This document shows positions 22,201 through 41,103 of a stretch of DNA of 64,000 nucleotides, piece after piece. The stretch comes from Hansfordia pulvinata (taxonomy: Eukaryota; Ascomycota; Sordariomycetes; Xylariales), in contig BJKQ01000001.1 of assembly GCA_006538405.1 (NCBI GenBank), positions 2,170,001 through 2,234,000 on the forward strand, given 5' to 3'. Within the stretch, counting starts at the first letter, position 1. The number at the start of each line of letters is the position of its first letter. The position numbers and the translations under genes are program-made. The notes under the pieces were generated by a model that did no database searches, was not told the origin of the DNA, and saw only the letters and a program-made list of their open reading frames with translations.

Positions 22201-23771
22201 CCTACATGTACTAGGTAATAGGGTTGACGGGATCGAGCGGCGTTTCAAAATGCAACGGAGAAGAGGAAGGAGGCGATGATGATGCAGAGGTCCGAGAATT
22301 GAGGAAAGCGCGGGGTTCAAATCCAGTTCACCTTGCAACGTCCAATTGCATCACATCCTGGGCCTTGTTCAACCTGGCCCTGCCACCAGGTCATGTAGGT
22401 TAGGTATGTAGTAGGTAGGCAAGGTACATGTATGTATACCACCTGGATCCATCCATGTTCATGATCTCCGGACATTGGGGGATCCCAGGGACACTCCGTT
22501 TGCCGCGGCAGGGCCCGCCTCTCCAGGAGGTCCGCCAGAAACAAAGACGTCGCAGGGAGCGAGGCGAGCGACGTCGGCCGCCCTGCCCTGCCCTGACCTG
22601 GCCTGTCCCCTTGTCGCGGTTGGCCGGCGCGAGACAGTCGAACATCTGGTGTGCCGGCTTGCATCTCTAGGCCGCGAAGAGCATTGGTCTCACCTACATA
22701 TACGATGGAGAGCATGGCGCAAGCAGAAACTTGCAAGCAGAAACTGCGTTGCATCGTCAGGCTGATCGGGAGGATCGAACGCGCGCTTGTGGCGGCCCTG
22801 GACGCTCGTTCGCGTGCGGCGTCTGTGGCCCGGAGTGCTCGCATCTCCTCGAACGAAGACTGTCTCGACCGGGCTCCGTGGCGCGTTCTCCCATCTTCAC
22901 CCACACGCACCGGCTTCCATCTTGGCGGGCTGACGCCATGCTCCACGTCAGCAACGCGCAAAGATGGACTTCATCGCCCGTGATCGTGGAGGTATGAGAG
23001 ACGAGACGGGAGCCCGGTGCCTGGGAGCTCCCGCCCCGCGACCCACCCGCTGCGAGACGATGGCAGACCCCGGTAGACAAGCCACGGTGCTCCCGCGGGC
23101 AGGGCGGGCGAGGCGCGCTCGGACGCCGCCGATCAGGGACACCTGGCACCACCGACGCAACACGCAACTTGATTGCTACGCGGGGCGAGGGCCTGGGCCT
23201 CTCCGGGCAGGAAAAGTCGTAATATGTCCCAAACATCCCGAGCGCCTGACCCACGCAGATGAGCCCACGAAATCCCCCAGGCTATTGTGCCTCTCTCTCC
23301 GTGGCTCTGCTGCTAGCCAAGACGTCGGCTGGTCTGCGCCCAGTAGCATCCGCCGGTGGCGAGTACGTCCGTAGGCGCGACTCGCGCCGTGCTTTCTGAT
23401 CATGGTGCTCGGGCTGGGCCGCATCGGGCCAGCCAAGAAGCAGCATACACGAGTGACGCTGTTCCATCACTTGCCCTGTCACACGTTGGAGAGACACATT
23501 CCCCTCATTAGATAGTGGTTAAGATTATGGAGGACCAGCTTGTCCCACCTGCGCCATCTTCAAAGCCGAGGCTCAAGACTCGGAAGACGCGACTTTCGGC
23601 GCCGGGCCTCTCTCTGGAGCCCGGCGTACCTGCTGCGGAATGAATCTACATATGTACAGAATGAGCCTCACGAGGCGCCAACAGTCCTCTCCGCATCCGG
23701 CACCATGGTCGGGCCCGTGCCCTTTACTTGAATTACTCTTCTTTTTTAACCCTTCTCGCCCTCGGTTTCAT
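22201..23771. other. Spacer with no supportable gene
   Basis: About 1.6 kb between the DUF3074 upstream region and the CYP51 stop. It contains a TAGGTTAGGTA/GTAGGTAGG cluster at 22395-22425 and GC-rich sequence with open frames on both strands that show no domain. The last 150 bases are likely the CYP51 3' untranslated region. Confidence 0.45.
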
Positions 23772-29080
<5,309 letters not shown>

Positions 29081-29087
29081 TATAAGA
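29081..29087 (+). promoter_or_regulatory. Candidate TATA box of the small secreted protein gene
   Basis: TATAAGA lies about 200 bases upstream of the ATG at 29282, inside GAGGATATAAGAGG. It is a good TATA match and supports a real transcription unit here. Confidence 0.45.
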
Positions 29088-29281
29088 GGCTTCTGGTCTC
29101 GGCTGGAGATAGGCAGGCGGTTTCTCTGCATCCGAGTCGAGTCGAGTCAAGCCAAGTCAGCCGACAAACCACCCAACATCTCTCACTGGACAGCACAGCT
29201 AAGTACATTATAACAATCTTTGACCCCCCCTCCTCCCCTTTAAGCCTTATCAACAGCTCAGTCACTCACCACATTGCCAGC

Positions 29282-29833
29282 ATGAGGCTCACCTCCGTAC
29301 TCGTCACCCTCCTCGCCTGCGTCTCCGCGCTCCCAGCGTCGCCGGACCACCCCACCAGCCCCGGTAGCGGCCTGCGGCAACTTGCCCACGGCAAAAACAG
29401 GCGAGCCAACACCGGCATCTGGTCCTACGAGCCCGACGCCAGCACGGTCCCGATAGACGACGAGAAGTTGAAGAAGCTGAACGACTGGCTGGAGACGGAA
29501 CGCGTCCGCGTCGAGGAGTACAGGCAGCTCACGCACTACCAGCGCAACATCATCGTCCTCGTCATGGACTACGGCATCGACGGTTATTTCCACGAAGCCA
29601 TCCAAATAGGGATGAAGTACTGGCGGCATGATAACATGGGCCCCTGGATTAATCAACAGATGCATTACGAGTTCGAAGATGTTGAAACGGGCGACGTGGG
29701 AGAGTTCTTCGGCACCGTCCTGGACTACTACCGCTATCTGGAACAAAGGAAAGGCGGCAGAAGCCATGGCGAGCGGCGGATGGGCCTGTCAGAAAAGGAA
29801 GAGACCACTGTCCCTCCCAAAAACCGGAGGTAG
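29282..29833 (+). CDS. Small secreted cysteine-free protein, unknown function
   Basis: I do not recognise a family. The 183-aa product begins with a textbook signal peptide (MRLTSVLVTLLACVSALPA, cleavage near residue 17-19). The mature part is hydrophilic and lacks cysteine. It has a helical, charged segment (DEKLKKLNDWLETERVRVEE, about 60-80), an aromatic middle (MDYGIDGYFHEA, MKYWRHDNMGPW, TVLDYYRYLEQ) and a basic tail ending in PPKNRR. The start is chosen because the signal peptide follows immediately and a TATA box lies 200 bases upstream; the frame is open further upstream, but without such features. No intron is needed. It stands alone in a gene-poor region. A secreted effector or cell-surface protein is possible, but nothing in the sequence shows which. 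Confidence 0.6.
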   Translation: MRLTSVLVTLLACVSALPASPDHPTSPGSGLRQLAHGKNRRANTGIWSYEPDASTVPIDDEKLKKLNDWLETERVRVEEYRQLTHYQRNIIVLVMDYGIDGYFHEAIQIGMKYWRHDNMGPWINQQMHYEFEDVETGDVGEFFGTVLDYYRYLEQRKGGRSHGERRMGLSEKEETTVPPKNRR

Positions 29834-32239
29834 CGGAGCTGGATGTCATACGCCGGACCGTGCTGGGCTGGTCTGGTTTGTGTATTAGGGGGGGGGGGGT
29901 TCCCCTTTCTTTGGCAGACGGTCTTGATCAACAGACGCATCGCCACCCTGCTCAGCTGCTTGTTCATCGGGGCTCCGAGGCCAGGCTAGCATGCCAATGC
30001 AACGCCAGGCCATGCGTTTTTTTTTTTTGGTTTTGGGCCACTGGGCTACCCGCTAAAACGCAGTTCGCCGCTGGGTCTTTGGCTAGGCAGCGAGCGGCCC
30101 TTGGCGGAGCTACTCGTAGACATTTGGTAGGTAGGTATGGAAGACACGATAGATCAAGTTGCCTTTCGACGAAGCTTTCTTCCTTTCCCGGTGATGCGCC
30201 ATCCCACGACGCTGAAGCGCGTTGGAATGGTCCTGCGGTGAAGCCAAGCCCGCGGCCCGCGCGGGCTTCTGGCGGCCAAGCCGCAAATACTCGGTCCTCG
30301 GTAGCTAGGCACACGACACATGGTGAGTTTGTCGCTGTTATCGGTGGGTAGTGCCTGGCCACGATGTCTGCTAACTCCCCCACCCGGCGCGTCGCGTCGT
30401 TGTCTCTCGAGAGGCGAGGGTTGGAACGAGGCTATCCGTAAGCAACCGCCCGTCGCTGATGGCTCACTTGGCAGTGTATATTACCGCCGACTTGGAAGTC
30501 TAGCTTCCAGCACCCCTAGAGTTGCGATGCTGGGGGCACGAGTCTTTAACAAGAGGGTTCCCTGTTCTGTCTGTTGAAGGCGCGAAGGCTGAAAGAGGCC
30601 TCAAGTGCACGGCCTACCACCGCATCAGGGGGGGGGGGGGCGCATCTTGCTCACCCCTAGAGACAATCTTCGAGTATTCGAGGAATTGGTCCCAGACGAG
30701 CGGGCAAGGAGGCCGGCATCCCCCCACGGGTCTCTACAATCCGGCCCTCAGCGACTATATTTGCCAGGGGATTTGCCCTGCTATGCTTTCTCGAGGTTCC
30801 CGCTGCAAGGACAAGGCAACGACTGGGCTTCTGACTCTGATACAAGGGTGGCATGGTTGAATTTCCTTCTCTTCATCGTGGAATGGTCCGCCAGCGCAAA
30901 ATATGAATTAGACGATACCTAAGGCCGACGTCCCAGAGAAAGCAGAATGATCTGTTGCCATTCTTACAGCCCATCAGCGCCGGTGTGCTTCGGTCATCAG
31001 ATAGCCAAGCTCAATCCAGGATTCGAGACAAAAACGATCCGGCCTGCTTAACACGTAGGCCAGCCGCGGCGAGCGCGGTAAGCATGCTGCGATCGTGAAA
31101 GTCTGCTGAGAAGGATGCGGTCGGTTTGAGAGCGAGCACCTCCAGCTTGCTCACCGTCGAAGCCACAGGCAAGATTGTTGGTGCCCTCACACATATCTAC
31201 TAGGAAGCCCGCAGGGACTCGCACATCCGAGTCTACGAGTACTCCGTACAGGCCTGGCCGCCATCGGGTTGCAACGACCGGCCGACGACAGTCATGGCCC
31301 CGGGCCTTCTGGCGCTAGGGTCGGAGCCCGGACCCGTTCTTCCGCCGCCAGGGATGTGCCCTCCCGACCGAGCAGGCGAGAGCTTCAGGCCTCGCGCGGA
31401 TCTGGTGATTGATCGATCGCGGCTCGAAGAGGAGACCGCCTGCTCGCCGGAGCGGGCATCTGTGCCGGGTGCGTGTACTCGTACGTGCGGACGCATGCGC
31501 GCACACGTCGTCGCGGCGGGGACAGCCATGCACTTACTACGGGGATGGTTGGCAGAACCCTTGCCAACGAGGAGAGCTAGAAACCGTGCTGCGCCGCTGG
31601 TCGGTCATCCTACCATCCGGCCAAAGCTCAAAGCGGGAGAAACGACGCTCCTCCTTGGCGGGAGACCAATAGGGGGATGGGCGGCCCGGCGGGCTGGCGT
31701 CACCATCATCGTGACGCGAAATGAAAAAGCAATGGAACCGGCCCAGATAGCCCACTCTACCCGCCCGTACATCAATGTGCAGACAGAACCGGACTCTCGG
31801 GTTCGGCCCCTCATTGGAAGGGCGCAAGCCGTAGCAGCAAAACCCCAAGCCTTCCCCGTACGGTTCGCGTTCTGGCCAGTCGAAACGACCTGAGAGGACC
31901 TGCCCGCATGTCGGCGCCTGACCAGCATCGCCGGCCCGTCCTGCAGGCCCTGACTAGTATGCCCAATCGCCACAAAGGTCCAGACATCCGGCCAGGGTCG
32001 CCTGGCGTTCATCAGTGAAGAAGGGTTGGGGAGCAAAGCAAATCACCGATGGGGAGTCGGAGACCCGGCCGGCGCCGCACCTACTCGCCGATTTGCCTGG
32101 GGGTCTGCGGCCGACCGGAGGGTAGCTTGCAGACTTTGACTCCAACATCGCGGCGCTTGCTTTGCCGCGAGCAGCGCACCAATCTGGTTGCAACCAGTGT
32201 CGGACAACAACCGCGCACACACGACCCCAGACGGGATGT

Positions 32240-32240
<1 letters not shown>

Positions 32241-32287
<47 letters not shown>
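32241..32287 (+). repeat. (GCA)n microsatellite, about 16 units
   Basis: An uninterrupted GCA/CAG trinucleotide run of 47 bases. It lies in the gene-poor region and not within a recognisable coding frame. Confidence 0.95.
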
Positions 32288-32289
<2 letters not shown>

Positions 32290-35200
32290 TCCTCCCATTT
32301 TCCTTGCACGCATACGTGCGTCCCGTTCTTCCGTCGCTGCATGCGCAACGTTCTACTCGTAGGCGCGTCTGGCTGCCACAGAACGACAGCCGCAGAACCC
32401 GCCCACGATGAATCGCCGTCGCCGTCGATCAATCCGGTCCAATCATTCTTCGGAGCAAGCTCCTACGGTCGTTGGAACCTCAATTGTCTCTCGAAAGCAA
32501 GCCAGGTTTCTCGATGGGAGAGATCTGGTCTCGGCAGATCTGTTACCACGTCAATTCCCGAGTCCCAACGCGCCGGCCGCAGGACCAACAAGGAGGGCCA
32601 CCCACCAGGCAGCGGGGGCTGGATTGACAGCAGAAGTGAGACAATGCTATTCGCTGCCCCAACTACTGGTATCCAATCACCAGGCAGGAGCTGGACCGAC
32701 AGGTCAGCACTGGTGTTTGTTTTTCTGGGCTTGTCGTGGTGCCGCCCTGCATCTCGCACTGGTGTCTTTCTTCGGCCCCATAGGGTAAGACACTGCAGAC
32801 ATGATTGGGGTTCAAGGCAGTGCCACTTTCTTGTGCCCCTCCCCACTGGACGAGAAATCCCCATGTCTCACCTGGTCCTGCCCAGCCTTTGGTCTCAGCC
32901 TGTCTGATTGGAGTCCTTTGTCCGCTAACGAGCCGTTTTCTCTTTTTTTCTTTCTTTCGGTACAGTCCAATGTTTTGGAGAACTTGCAATGAGCTCCTGG
33001 TGGAGACCCCGCCCCCACGCAATTGACTGACTAGGCGGTGCCGCATCGGAGATTTAGCCATTGCGCGTTGCTCGTGTTAGTAATTGAACAGGACGAAATA
33101 GGATCGTGAGATGACGAAAAGGGTGAAGAGACACAACAGGACCACCGGCGGGAGGAGGAGGACCGAAACGACCTCGATGACCAGCCCCATTTCTGCACGC
33201 ATGGGACTCGCGCATGCAGCGGTCGCTAACCATGCTGGCCTAACTCGAGGTACGAATAGGCTGGGGGCTGGGCTGCACGAGGGCAGGCAAGGTCTCGCTG
33301 CTTTTGATCTCGCATTTCCGAACGGAGACGGACGCGACCAATCCAGTGGTGCCCGCGTGCAAAAGATGCCAACGATCAAGAGCACGGGACGGAGGAAGCC
33401 CCCGGTGCCGCTGGCGCCGCAGCTCGACCCCTCCAAGACCTGCCCGTTCGGAACGCCAACAGGGCGATTTTGGCGGGCGGCGCCTCTCCAGGGACAGCTC
33501 ATCTACCGGTGTGGGACCTGGACCGCTGTGCGATGCTGGTAGCCAAGCCAGCGACATCTGAAAGCCCCCCCTGCGGCGGCCGGAGCAGATCCACGGATCT
33601 ATGCAGGCAGGAGGTTCTTGCAGCCGGGTGCCCCGGACCGGATGCCTAGCCTGGTTTTGCAGCACAACCCTTGCTGCTCGACCCTGAGCAGGCCCGGCTG
33701 GAGACTGCTAGCCTATTAAAAGGAAGAAACAGAAGGGGTCAGTGGTTTGACAGTGCGGCTACAGAGCCCGGAGCCGCATGTTGGTGGACTGTATGGAAGG
33801 GCCGAGTACCCGCAATGCTCAGTTGTGACGAGTACGGCCATGGCCGTGTATTGCACGGGCAGAGGCCGCGGTTGCGGCTAGCACCAACAGAGACGGATGT
33901 GCAGAAACGTAGGCGCGTGCGTATTCGGGCAGGGAGTTGTACGCGCGACGCCAGGTAGGTATAGTATTCGGGGCCGAGGCGTAGTGCGAGGGTCGTCGTT
34001 GGACGGTTTGTTTGACAAGGCCAATTAGAGGCGAGACAAGTATAACGAAGAGGAAGAAGGATTCTCCGGTACGAGCCAAGCACTCGTCGTCGTTCGGCAA
34101 GAGATTCTGGTTGGCTATTGGACGGGCCAATCGTAATGCATCCCTAAAGGCGTTTCTGGCGGCACAGTTGCATCCATCGACAGACGTGAGGCGTGGGAGT
34201 GCTCGTACTCGTCGAAGCGGTCCGGACATCGCTCGGTCTCATGGTACTCGTGCTGGGGCGGGCATTGCGACGGGGAGGAACCGTTGAAACCGGGCCAGAG
34301 AAAAGCAACACGAGGGGCGACCAATGGCTGGTGGGAATCCGCGAATGATGGATCTCGTGCTGCACGGCAGCCGGGTGCGGCATCCAGGGCTTGAGGTAGC
34401 CAAGATGCATATGACAGATCGCGGCTGACTGGCTAACTGGCAGGTTGACTGGCCTGAGCGGCAGAAGAAATGGCCGAGAAGGTTATTGGACCGCTCGGGC
34501 GAGACAGGAGTGAGCTGGATCGACACGGCATTTTGCGGTGTCGCAGACGGACGGACGGGTCGAAGACAGTGGCGGTGCAAGAGTGCTTGTGTCTTTCTGG
34601 CCACGACGGCGGCGGAATCCCAGAGACCCGGGGCACGGAGCAGGACGGGACGGCCTGTCAGACCTGACCCAAGACCATGATGGCAGGTCGAGAACAGCCG
34701 GATGGAAATGGCGCACACTGGTTGATGGATGGTTGATTGTCTTTGTGGTTGTCCTGATGGTGGTGGAGGTACGCTTAATGGAGGTGCCCGTCAGCGATGG
34801 TGGACCATGAGGATGGAGGGGCATTCTGACCAAGGTAACTACCGTAGGTACTTGTAGCAGTGCTAACAGTGGCAGTGGCAGTGGCAGTGGCAAGAAGTGA
34901 GCTGTCAATACCACCTGAGAGTCTTGACAGGAAAGCGACACCGACAGGCCCAAAGAGGAGCAATTCCAGATGACGCATGTTGAAGCTGAAACACGATGAA
35001 ACCACGACCGGTCGAAGCCGGGCAGTCACTGGGATACTTTCACTGGTCCAGTGAATCAACTCTTGACATGTCTCATGGGGCCGAGTACGCTGAATGTTCG
35101 AGTGGTGCCCAGGTAACGAGAACCTCTCTCTCATCACACGGAGTACACATTCGCACGAGATTGATGGCGTCGGGTCTGGTTGTACTCAGACACCGGTTTT

Positions 35201-37563
35201 TTGTCCATGTGTGTGTAACATTTTGCAAGTGCCTCCGGAAACCCTCGGAATTTTTCTGACATGGGCATCCATGGATCTGACCCAGTCCTTGGTACCAAGT
35301 GTCGCCGCAAGATTCACATGGTAGCAGATCGACCTTCAACCTTCAATGTTGGGTGTTGATGGGCACTGATGTACATCCATGATCGACCACCTTGGGTATA
35401 CATACGAGTACCTTGACGTGTACCGACCTCGGTCAGTGGTCGGTAGATACCTGCGAGTACCTACTCGTACTTGGTATGCCGGTGGCGTCCTGTCGTGCCC
35501 TGCCCCTGCGTGCCATTGTGCGCCGCGATGCCACCCACACGCCCACACCCGTCTGCGGCCGGAGCTGCGGCCGGAGCTGCGGCCGGGACTGTTTTCGGGC
35601 CCGGGTGCTACGCCGGGAACCCGCGGCCGCCTCCGTCGCGCAGGCGCACGCATGCGTACTCGTACGTGCACATCATCAGGGCCCTACATGCATCACGCAC
35701 GCACGTGGAATAGTCAGCACTCTCTCGGTCGGGTTGTGACTGTAACCCTAAGGCGATCAGAGTCTGTCCAATCCCGGAGAGCGGGAGTGGGGGGGACAGG
35801 CCTGTGTGTACGAGTAACCATGCTGTGATCTCATGGCATCAACACCTCGTTGAAGCCAACCAGGAGCTGAACTCCCCACCCCACCTCACCTTCATCCCCC
35901 AACGGTCACGAGGAGAATGGCCGACAGCAAAGGACGTACGTGTTCGAAGGCTGTACGTATCAAGTAGTCGGATGGAGGTCAGAGGGCAAGACAACGAAAA
36001 AGCCTATTGCAGGTACTGTTGTACCTGTGTTCTGTAATCCGTCCGACAGCATGATTTACTCGTGGCTCATTAGCTTCTACTCGTATGCTCTTCATATGTT
36101 CCTTGGCTTCACCTTGTCCCTTTGCTTGTTCTTTTCTTTTTCTTTTTATTCTATTTTCCCATATTCTTTATCCTTTTCTTTCTTCTTTTCCTTCCCCACC
36201 CCGTTTTGAGGGGTTTCGCTTTACGAGAATGGTGAATTTCGGCCGAGAGCGGACGGACCCAATTTCTCCGGCCGAAATATTCACGCGGCCCAATCTCCGG
36301 TAGTGACATTTGGGCTCTCTTCCGAGTACGAAAGGGGAGGATGCCACGGGGATCGCCTAGCAACTCTACGAGTGGTTCGTGCGTATGGAGTAATGATGCC
36401 AATTCCTATTCTGAGGAGGGGGGCGGGTTAGCGAACTCGGCAGCTCGGGAGAAATAATAAGCACGAAAACGACTACTCGGGGAAACTTGACGGATGAGTG
36501 GCTTTCCCCTCACTCGAAACAGAGACAACGAGGGGAAGAGGGCAAAAAAGAAAAGAAAAAAAACCGGGGCCAGCAGAACAGGGCAAAACAGCCCCGCGGA
36601 GGATCTGCAGACGATGGCTCGTCTACCGGCGCTGCTATCTGCTCGTCACCGCGATGGGGCCCCCGCTCGGGCGCATGTGTCAAAAGATGAGGTCTTCTTC
36701 TTACATGCCCGGCATGCTTGTTCTCGTATTCGGAGGCAGTCGGGAGCGAAAATGTCGCTTGGCCTTGCCTCACATGGTGCGCCTAGTATGTGGACATTGT
36801 GCACGTGTCTCCGCGGAGGCGGCGGGGAGGGGTGAAGAGAAGGAGGGGGCGGAACAGGGGGTTGTGAAGAAGAAAGAAGGAGTAGAAAGTGAACAAGAGA
36901 CCGAACAACTGGACTCATCAGAGTCCCGGCTCGATACACGCACGTACGTACTCGTATTGACGAGCCAGGAAGAGCAGCCGAGTCAAGCGAGCCCCTCATC
37001 TAAAACCCAGCATCTGCCTTACGATTGAAGGCGAGGCGAGGTGATGCCTGGATCGTCAGCAACCACCGTACGGGGACGAGGGTTCCAAGAGTGCATACGT
37101 ACCAGTACTCTAACAGCAGCACTCTAGCGGCGTGATGACGGGCTGCAGGTTGGGCTCCAGCTTTCCATTCCAGGCTCGCCCAGAAGCAAGTCCAGATTGT
37201 CTTCAGCCTAGCCCAGCCATCCTGGCCAACACCGGGTTGTCCGTCGTGACGGGTGCCGGACTGGTACACTCTCCCATCAGTCTCCTGAGCTGCGGTTCCG
37301 AGAGGGGGCATGGATAAAAGAGACTAGCTGTGCCGACGCAGGGGTGGGGGTGAAGAGCTCGGTTGAGACACTGCTGGACCTCGTCCCGACCTAGCATTTG
37401 GTTCCACCCAGGCGGCCTCCTCCTCGGGGCCCGGCAGTAAGTTTGGCAGATCCAACTGAGGCAAGCGTAGGGCCGCGAGTTAGTTGGGGCGAAAAAGAAA
37501 AGTCGGCTGCCCTCCATTACGAGAACCAGACTGCCGGGGATTCCGTTGGTGGTGCAGGTAAGC

Positions 37564-37603
37564 ATGGTGGTGGTGGTGGTGGTGGTGGTGGTGGTGGTGG
37601 TGG
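37564..37603 (+). repeat. (GGT)n microsatellite, about 13 units
   Basis: A GGT/GTG trinucleotide run that ends directly in a TACTCGTA octamer. A G13-14 run follows at about 37638. Confidence 0.9.
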
Positions 37604-38265
37604 TACTCGTAGTCCTGGCGGGCCAGTCTGGCCAAAGGGGGGGGGGGGGGGACGAAAAGGCACGTGAGATGGCCTGTATGTGAGGATCAGCCATCCGCTG
37701 CCAACCCGGGCGTCCCCCGGCTGCAGCCCAGCCCTCAAAAGGACCCCTGTGCATCTCGTCTCCCCCTCCGTGCCCAACCGGCGGCCTACCCGACCGGCGG
37801 AGGTTGTCTGCCAGTTATCCCTCCCAGCGGGGAATGGGTGGGTTGACCGGAGCGAGGGAGGGGCCCTCGGGTTCAAGCAGTCAGGGTTGACTTGTACGGG
37901 GCAGCCGGATGGCCCACGCCGAACGTCGACTGCAGAGATGGACGGACACAGACACAAGCACGAGTATGCTATCTACCGCGAGCCTACGAGTACCAAAGCT
38001 GGGTGGGCGCAGAGACAATCTAGCCAGGCAAAGCCTCGGGGGCTTACGAGTATGTGTGATGGAAATGGTCATGACATGACCCAGCACCCAGGTTCGCACG
38101 AGTGGAAACAGTGACTTGGTACTGTGCTCCGCACAGACAGATAGACATGTATCACATCAGATGACAGGTCGTTTGCCGATGCCGGGCTAAAGAAGCAGCT
38201 GGCTGGGAACTGGGTAACGTGTGGGCGGACGCGCGGTGGCACGTACGATACGAGTAGATCACCAC

Positions 38266-38270
<5 letters not shown>

Positions 38271-38306
<36 letters not shown>
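38271..38306 (+). repeat. (GA)n microsatellite
   Basis: About 18 GA units in intergenic DNA, with no coding context. Confidence 0.95.
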
Positions 38307-38308
<2 letters not shown>

Positions 38309-39248
38309 AGTCGAGATGGGCACAGCACACCCCAAAGGCAGACGGGGTCTTTTTGTATTTTGTTACTTGTGCGACGTTGGTCGTGGGCGGCACCAATTCG
38401 ACGGCTACATGTGCCTTACGACGAATGTTGCAATGGAAGTATCCATAGAGGCTGCGCACCTGCAGTCTTCAAATATGGATACGAGTAAAGGGCACCTTCC
38501 GTGTGCGGTCCCGCCAGCTGTTTGAGGCCACCATAGGTACCGGTGCCGAGGCACCTACCTATATGCACATCCGTATTCTCTGGCAAGGTAGGAACAGGCA
38601 GAGGCATCCGCAAAGGTAGCGGGTACGAATACCTAACATTCAATACATGCGTGATATCGTCAGATAAATATCAGGGAGGTAAGAACCTTGCGTGAAGTGC
38701 ACCCGCTTAACCTGCGTGCGTATCCGTACCCGTAATTTGACAAGATCGCGACGGCGATTCGTTGGTGTCTGTGCTCGTCCTCTATGTGCTTGCGTACGCG
38801 ACGAGGTAACATGATGCTGCCGTGGTGATTAGGTAGTGTCGTCATGGAAATATCGGGCAACATACATACCGTACCTACCTACTCGTCGTACCTTACTTAA
38901 GGTAGGAATTGCCCGAAGCAAGCCACTTTAGGTACATGGCTACGATGTGAGTATTTCTGATGTAGCAATAGGTATGACGATTATCCTAGGTACATTGGGT
39001 AGCAGTAGCAAGCAGCATGGAGCAACACCTCACGCAGCACACACGACACCGGCCGAGAGCCCCGGAGCAGCACCAGGCACAGTGTCTACATGCAATAAGT
39101 TAGGTATGTAAGGTTAATATGTAAGATGCGGTAGAGTATCTATGCAAGGTCCTTTCTCTCCCTTCGTCGCCCCTACCTACCTAGATACTTATTAGCTCGC
39201 GGCGTGCATTGGGGCCGATCTGGCCGAGCGGGCGACGGAGGGGCGGGC

Positions 39249-39296
39249 ATGCGATGCGATGCGATGCGATGCGATGCGATGCGATGCGCTGCGATG
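39249..39296 (+). repeat. (GCGAT)n pentanucleotide tandem repeat, about 8-9 units
   Basis: GCGAT is repeated head to tail with one variant unit (GCGCT) near the 3' end. It sits between TAGGTACC-rich segments. Confidence 0.9.
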
Positions 39297-41068
39297 TGCC
39301 GTGGCCCAGTGCGACACGCCACGATCCAGCGGGTGAGATACCCTGGCGTGGACAATGTACTTGGTTACTCCTAAGAGCCAGATTATCTCCCGATATGTAT
39401 CTGGGCCGTACGTGCCAGTACACGCACGGGTGAGGGGATACAACAGTGGACTTGATGTGTGGGGTACTACCAAGCGAGATCAGGTACCTTCTCCGTGAAC
39501 AGGAGATACGAGCACACTCCTCCCATCGGAGGTGATTGAGATTAGGGCACCTACTCAAAGTATCGGCAGGATTTACTTGTAGACAGCCCCGTCCATGCAA
39601 ATGGCTGTCAGATCATGTTCGTGCGAGGTACCCGACAAGACGACGACGACGACTACGGGTAAGAAGGAAAATAAGGGCCAAGAAGAGTGAAGGGCGCGGG
39701 TAAGGGGGCACGAAGGCACTGCAGATCGCCAGCAATGACACCTAAGGTGAGGTACGAGTATGTACCTACGTTGAACACAGTTCCAACTTATAGGTTAGGT
39801 ACCTACTGTCTAAGGTAAGGTCAGGTAGGTACCTAGTTAGTGCCGCCCACAACACTGCGAACTGCGAACCCATTTGACTGACACATGTACGACTTGGACG
39901 GAGACACGCCACGCCACGATGGGCTACGAACTCCATGTTCTCTCTGCCTCTTCAGCTACTTTTCCCTTGGTAATAGGTGGTCAAGTGATCGCACCTGCCA
40001 TCATCATTATCGTCAGCATCGTCAACTAAGCCCCCCTCCCCCCCGCCTCCACCTCCCCACTCACTCACTCCAACTCCAACAAGACTGGTTCGGATGACCC
40101 GCCCGCAAAGCCCGCCCGCTCGCTGACGCCGACTTGTCGTCTCTTTGTCGTCGTGTGCGAGAGCCCTTTTTGTAATGGATAACGATACCAATAGAGTAAT
40201 AAAATCGGCAACGGTGATCGTGACAGCTATCATTGGCAACAGCCTCCCCGAGCCGGATCGCCTGGTCCAAGCGGATGGATCAAGTCGTGGTCCGGCCGGT
40301 AGCGCGTGCAGGGCGAGGCCCGGGTTGCTGCACGTCGTTGAATTCGGACAACAGGTGCTCGTACTACTGCGTCCTCCTAGCGGCGGCTTGTCGAGGGTCC
40401 AAGATCCCGAGAGGTGCCGGCGAACCGCTCACTGCTGCTGCTGCTATCGCTGCTATCGCTGCTCTCGTACTCGGGGCTCTTCGCCTCTTCCTCCTTCTCC
40501 TCTGTTCGAGGTCGTTGCCAACGAACCGGGACCCTCCTTGCCCACTGGGTACCACTAACCACTAACCAACTAACAAAGTGCTCGGGTCGTGCTTGGCTTA
40601 CTTACGTAGGTACTCGTAGATACTCGTTGGTAGTGACATGGGCAGGGACGCGACTAGGTTGTCTCTCCCACTTGGTTCCATTCGTACGACTAATCGCACC
40701 TAAGGTATCCATCATCCTGGCAGGCTAAGATATAGAGGACCCGAGTCGTCACAGCCTGCGACACCGGCCCGCTGCCGCTGTCCTATTAACCCACGAGTGC
40801 CGCACCCGGGCCCGGGCCTCTCCGCCCTCCCGCCTCTCCCACCACACCCCGGGGAAAGGAAGGGGAGGGATCGAAACCAGCGGCACAGGATGGATCGAGA
40901 TGAGACTTGCGTTGGCGTCTCGGGTTGCCGATGATGGTGGCAAGATTGTATCCCATTGACGAATGTCGACAACGCGGGCATGGGGGTGGGGAAATAAAAC
41001 TCTCGATTGCTTCTCTGTGTGCGTCTCTCTCTCTCCAATAAAAGTATAGTAGGTAGCTAGATGGAGTT

Positions 41069-41070
<2 letters not shown>

Positions 41071-41101
<31 letters not shown>
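41071..41101 (+). repeat. Poly-A tract, 31 bases
   Basis: An uninterrupted A31. It could mark the 3' end of a retroposed sequence or be a simple homopolymer. I see no target-site duplication or retroelement protein beside it, so I leave it as a repeat. Confidence 0.9.

Positions 41102-41103
<2 letters not shown>

Noticed and set aside
31294..31893. 199-codon open frame on the plus strand
   Set aside because: No recognisable motif; overlaps TACTCGTA copies, which are otherwise never found in exons here.
33077..33502. Open frame whose C-terminus looks like a membrane segment
   Set aside because: The hydrophobic stretch follows a T-rich segment, the rest is Arg/Pro/Ala-rich, and there is no supporting start or homology pattern.
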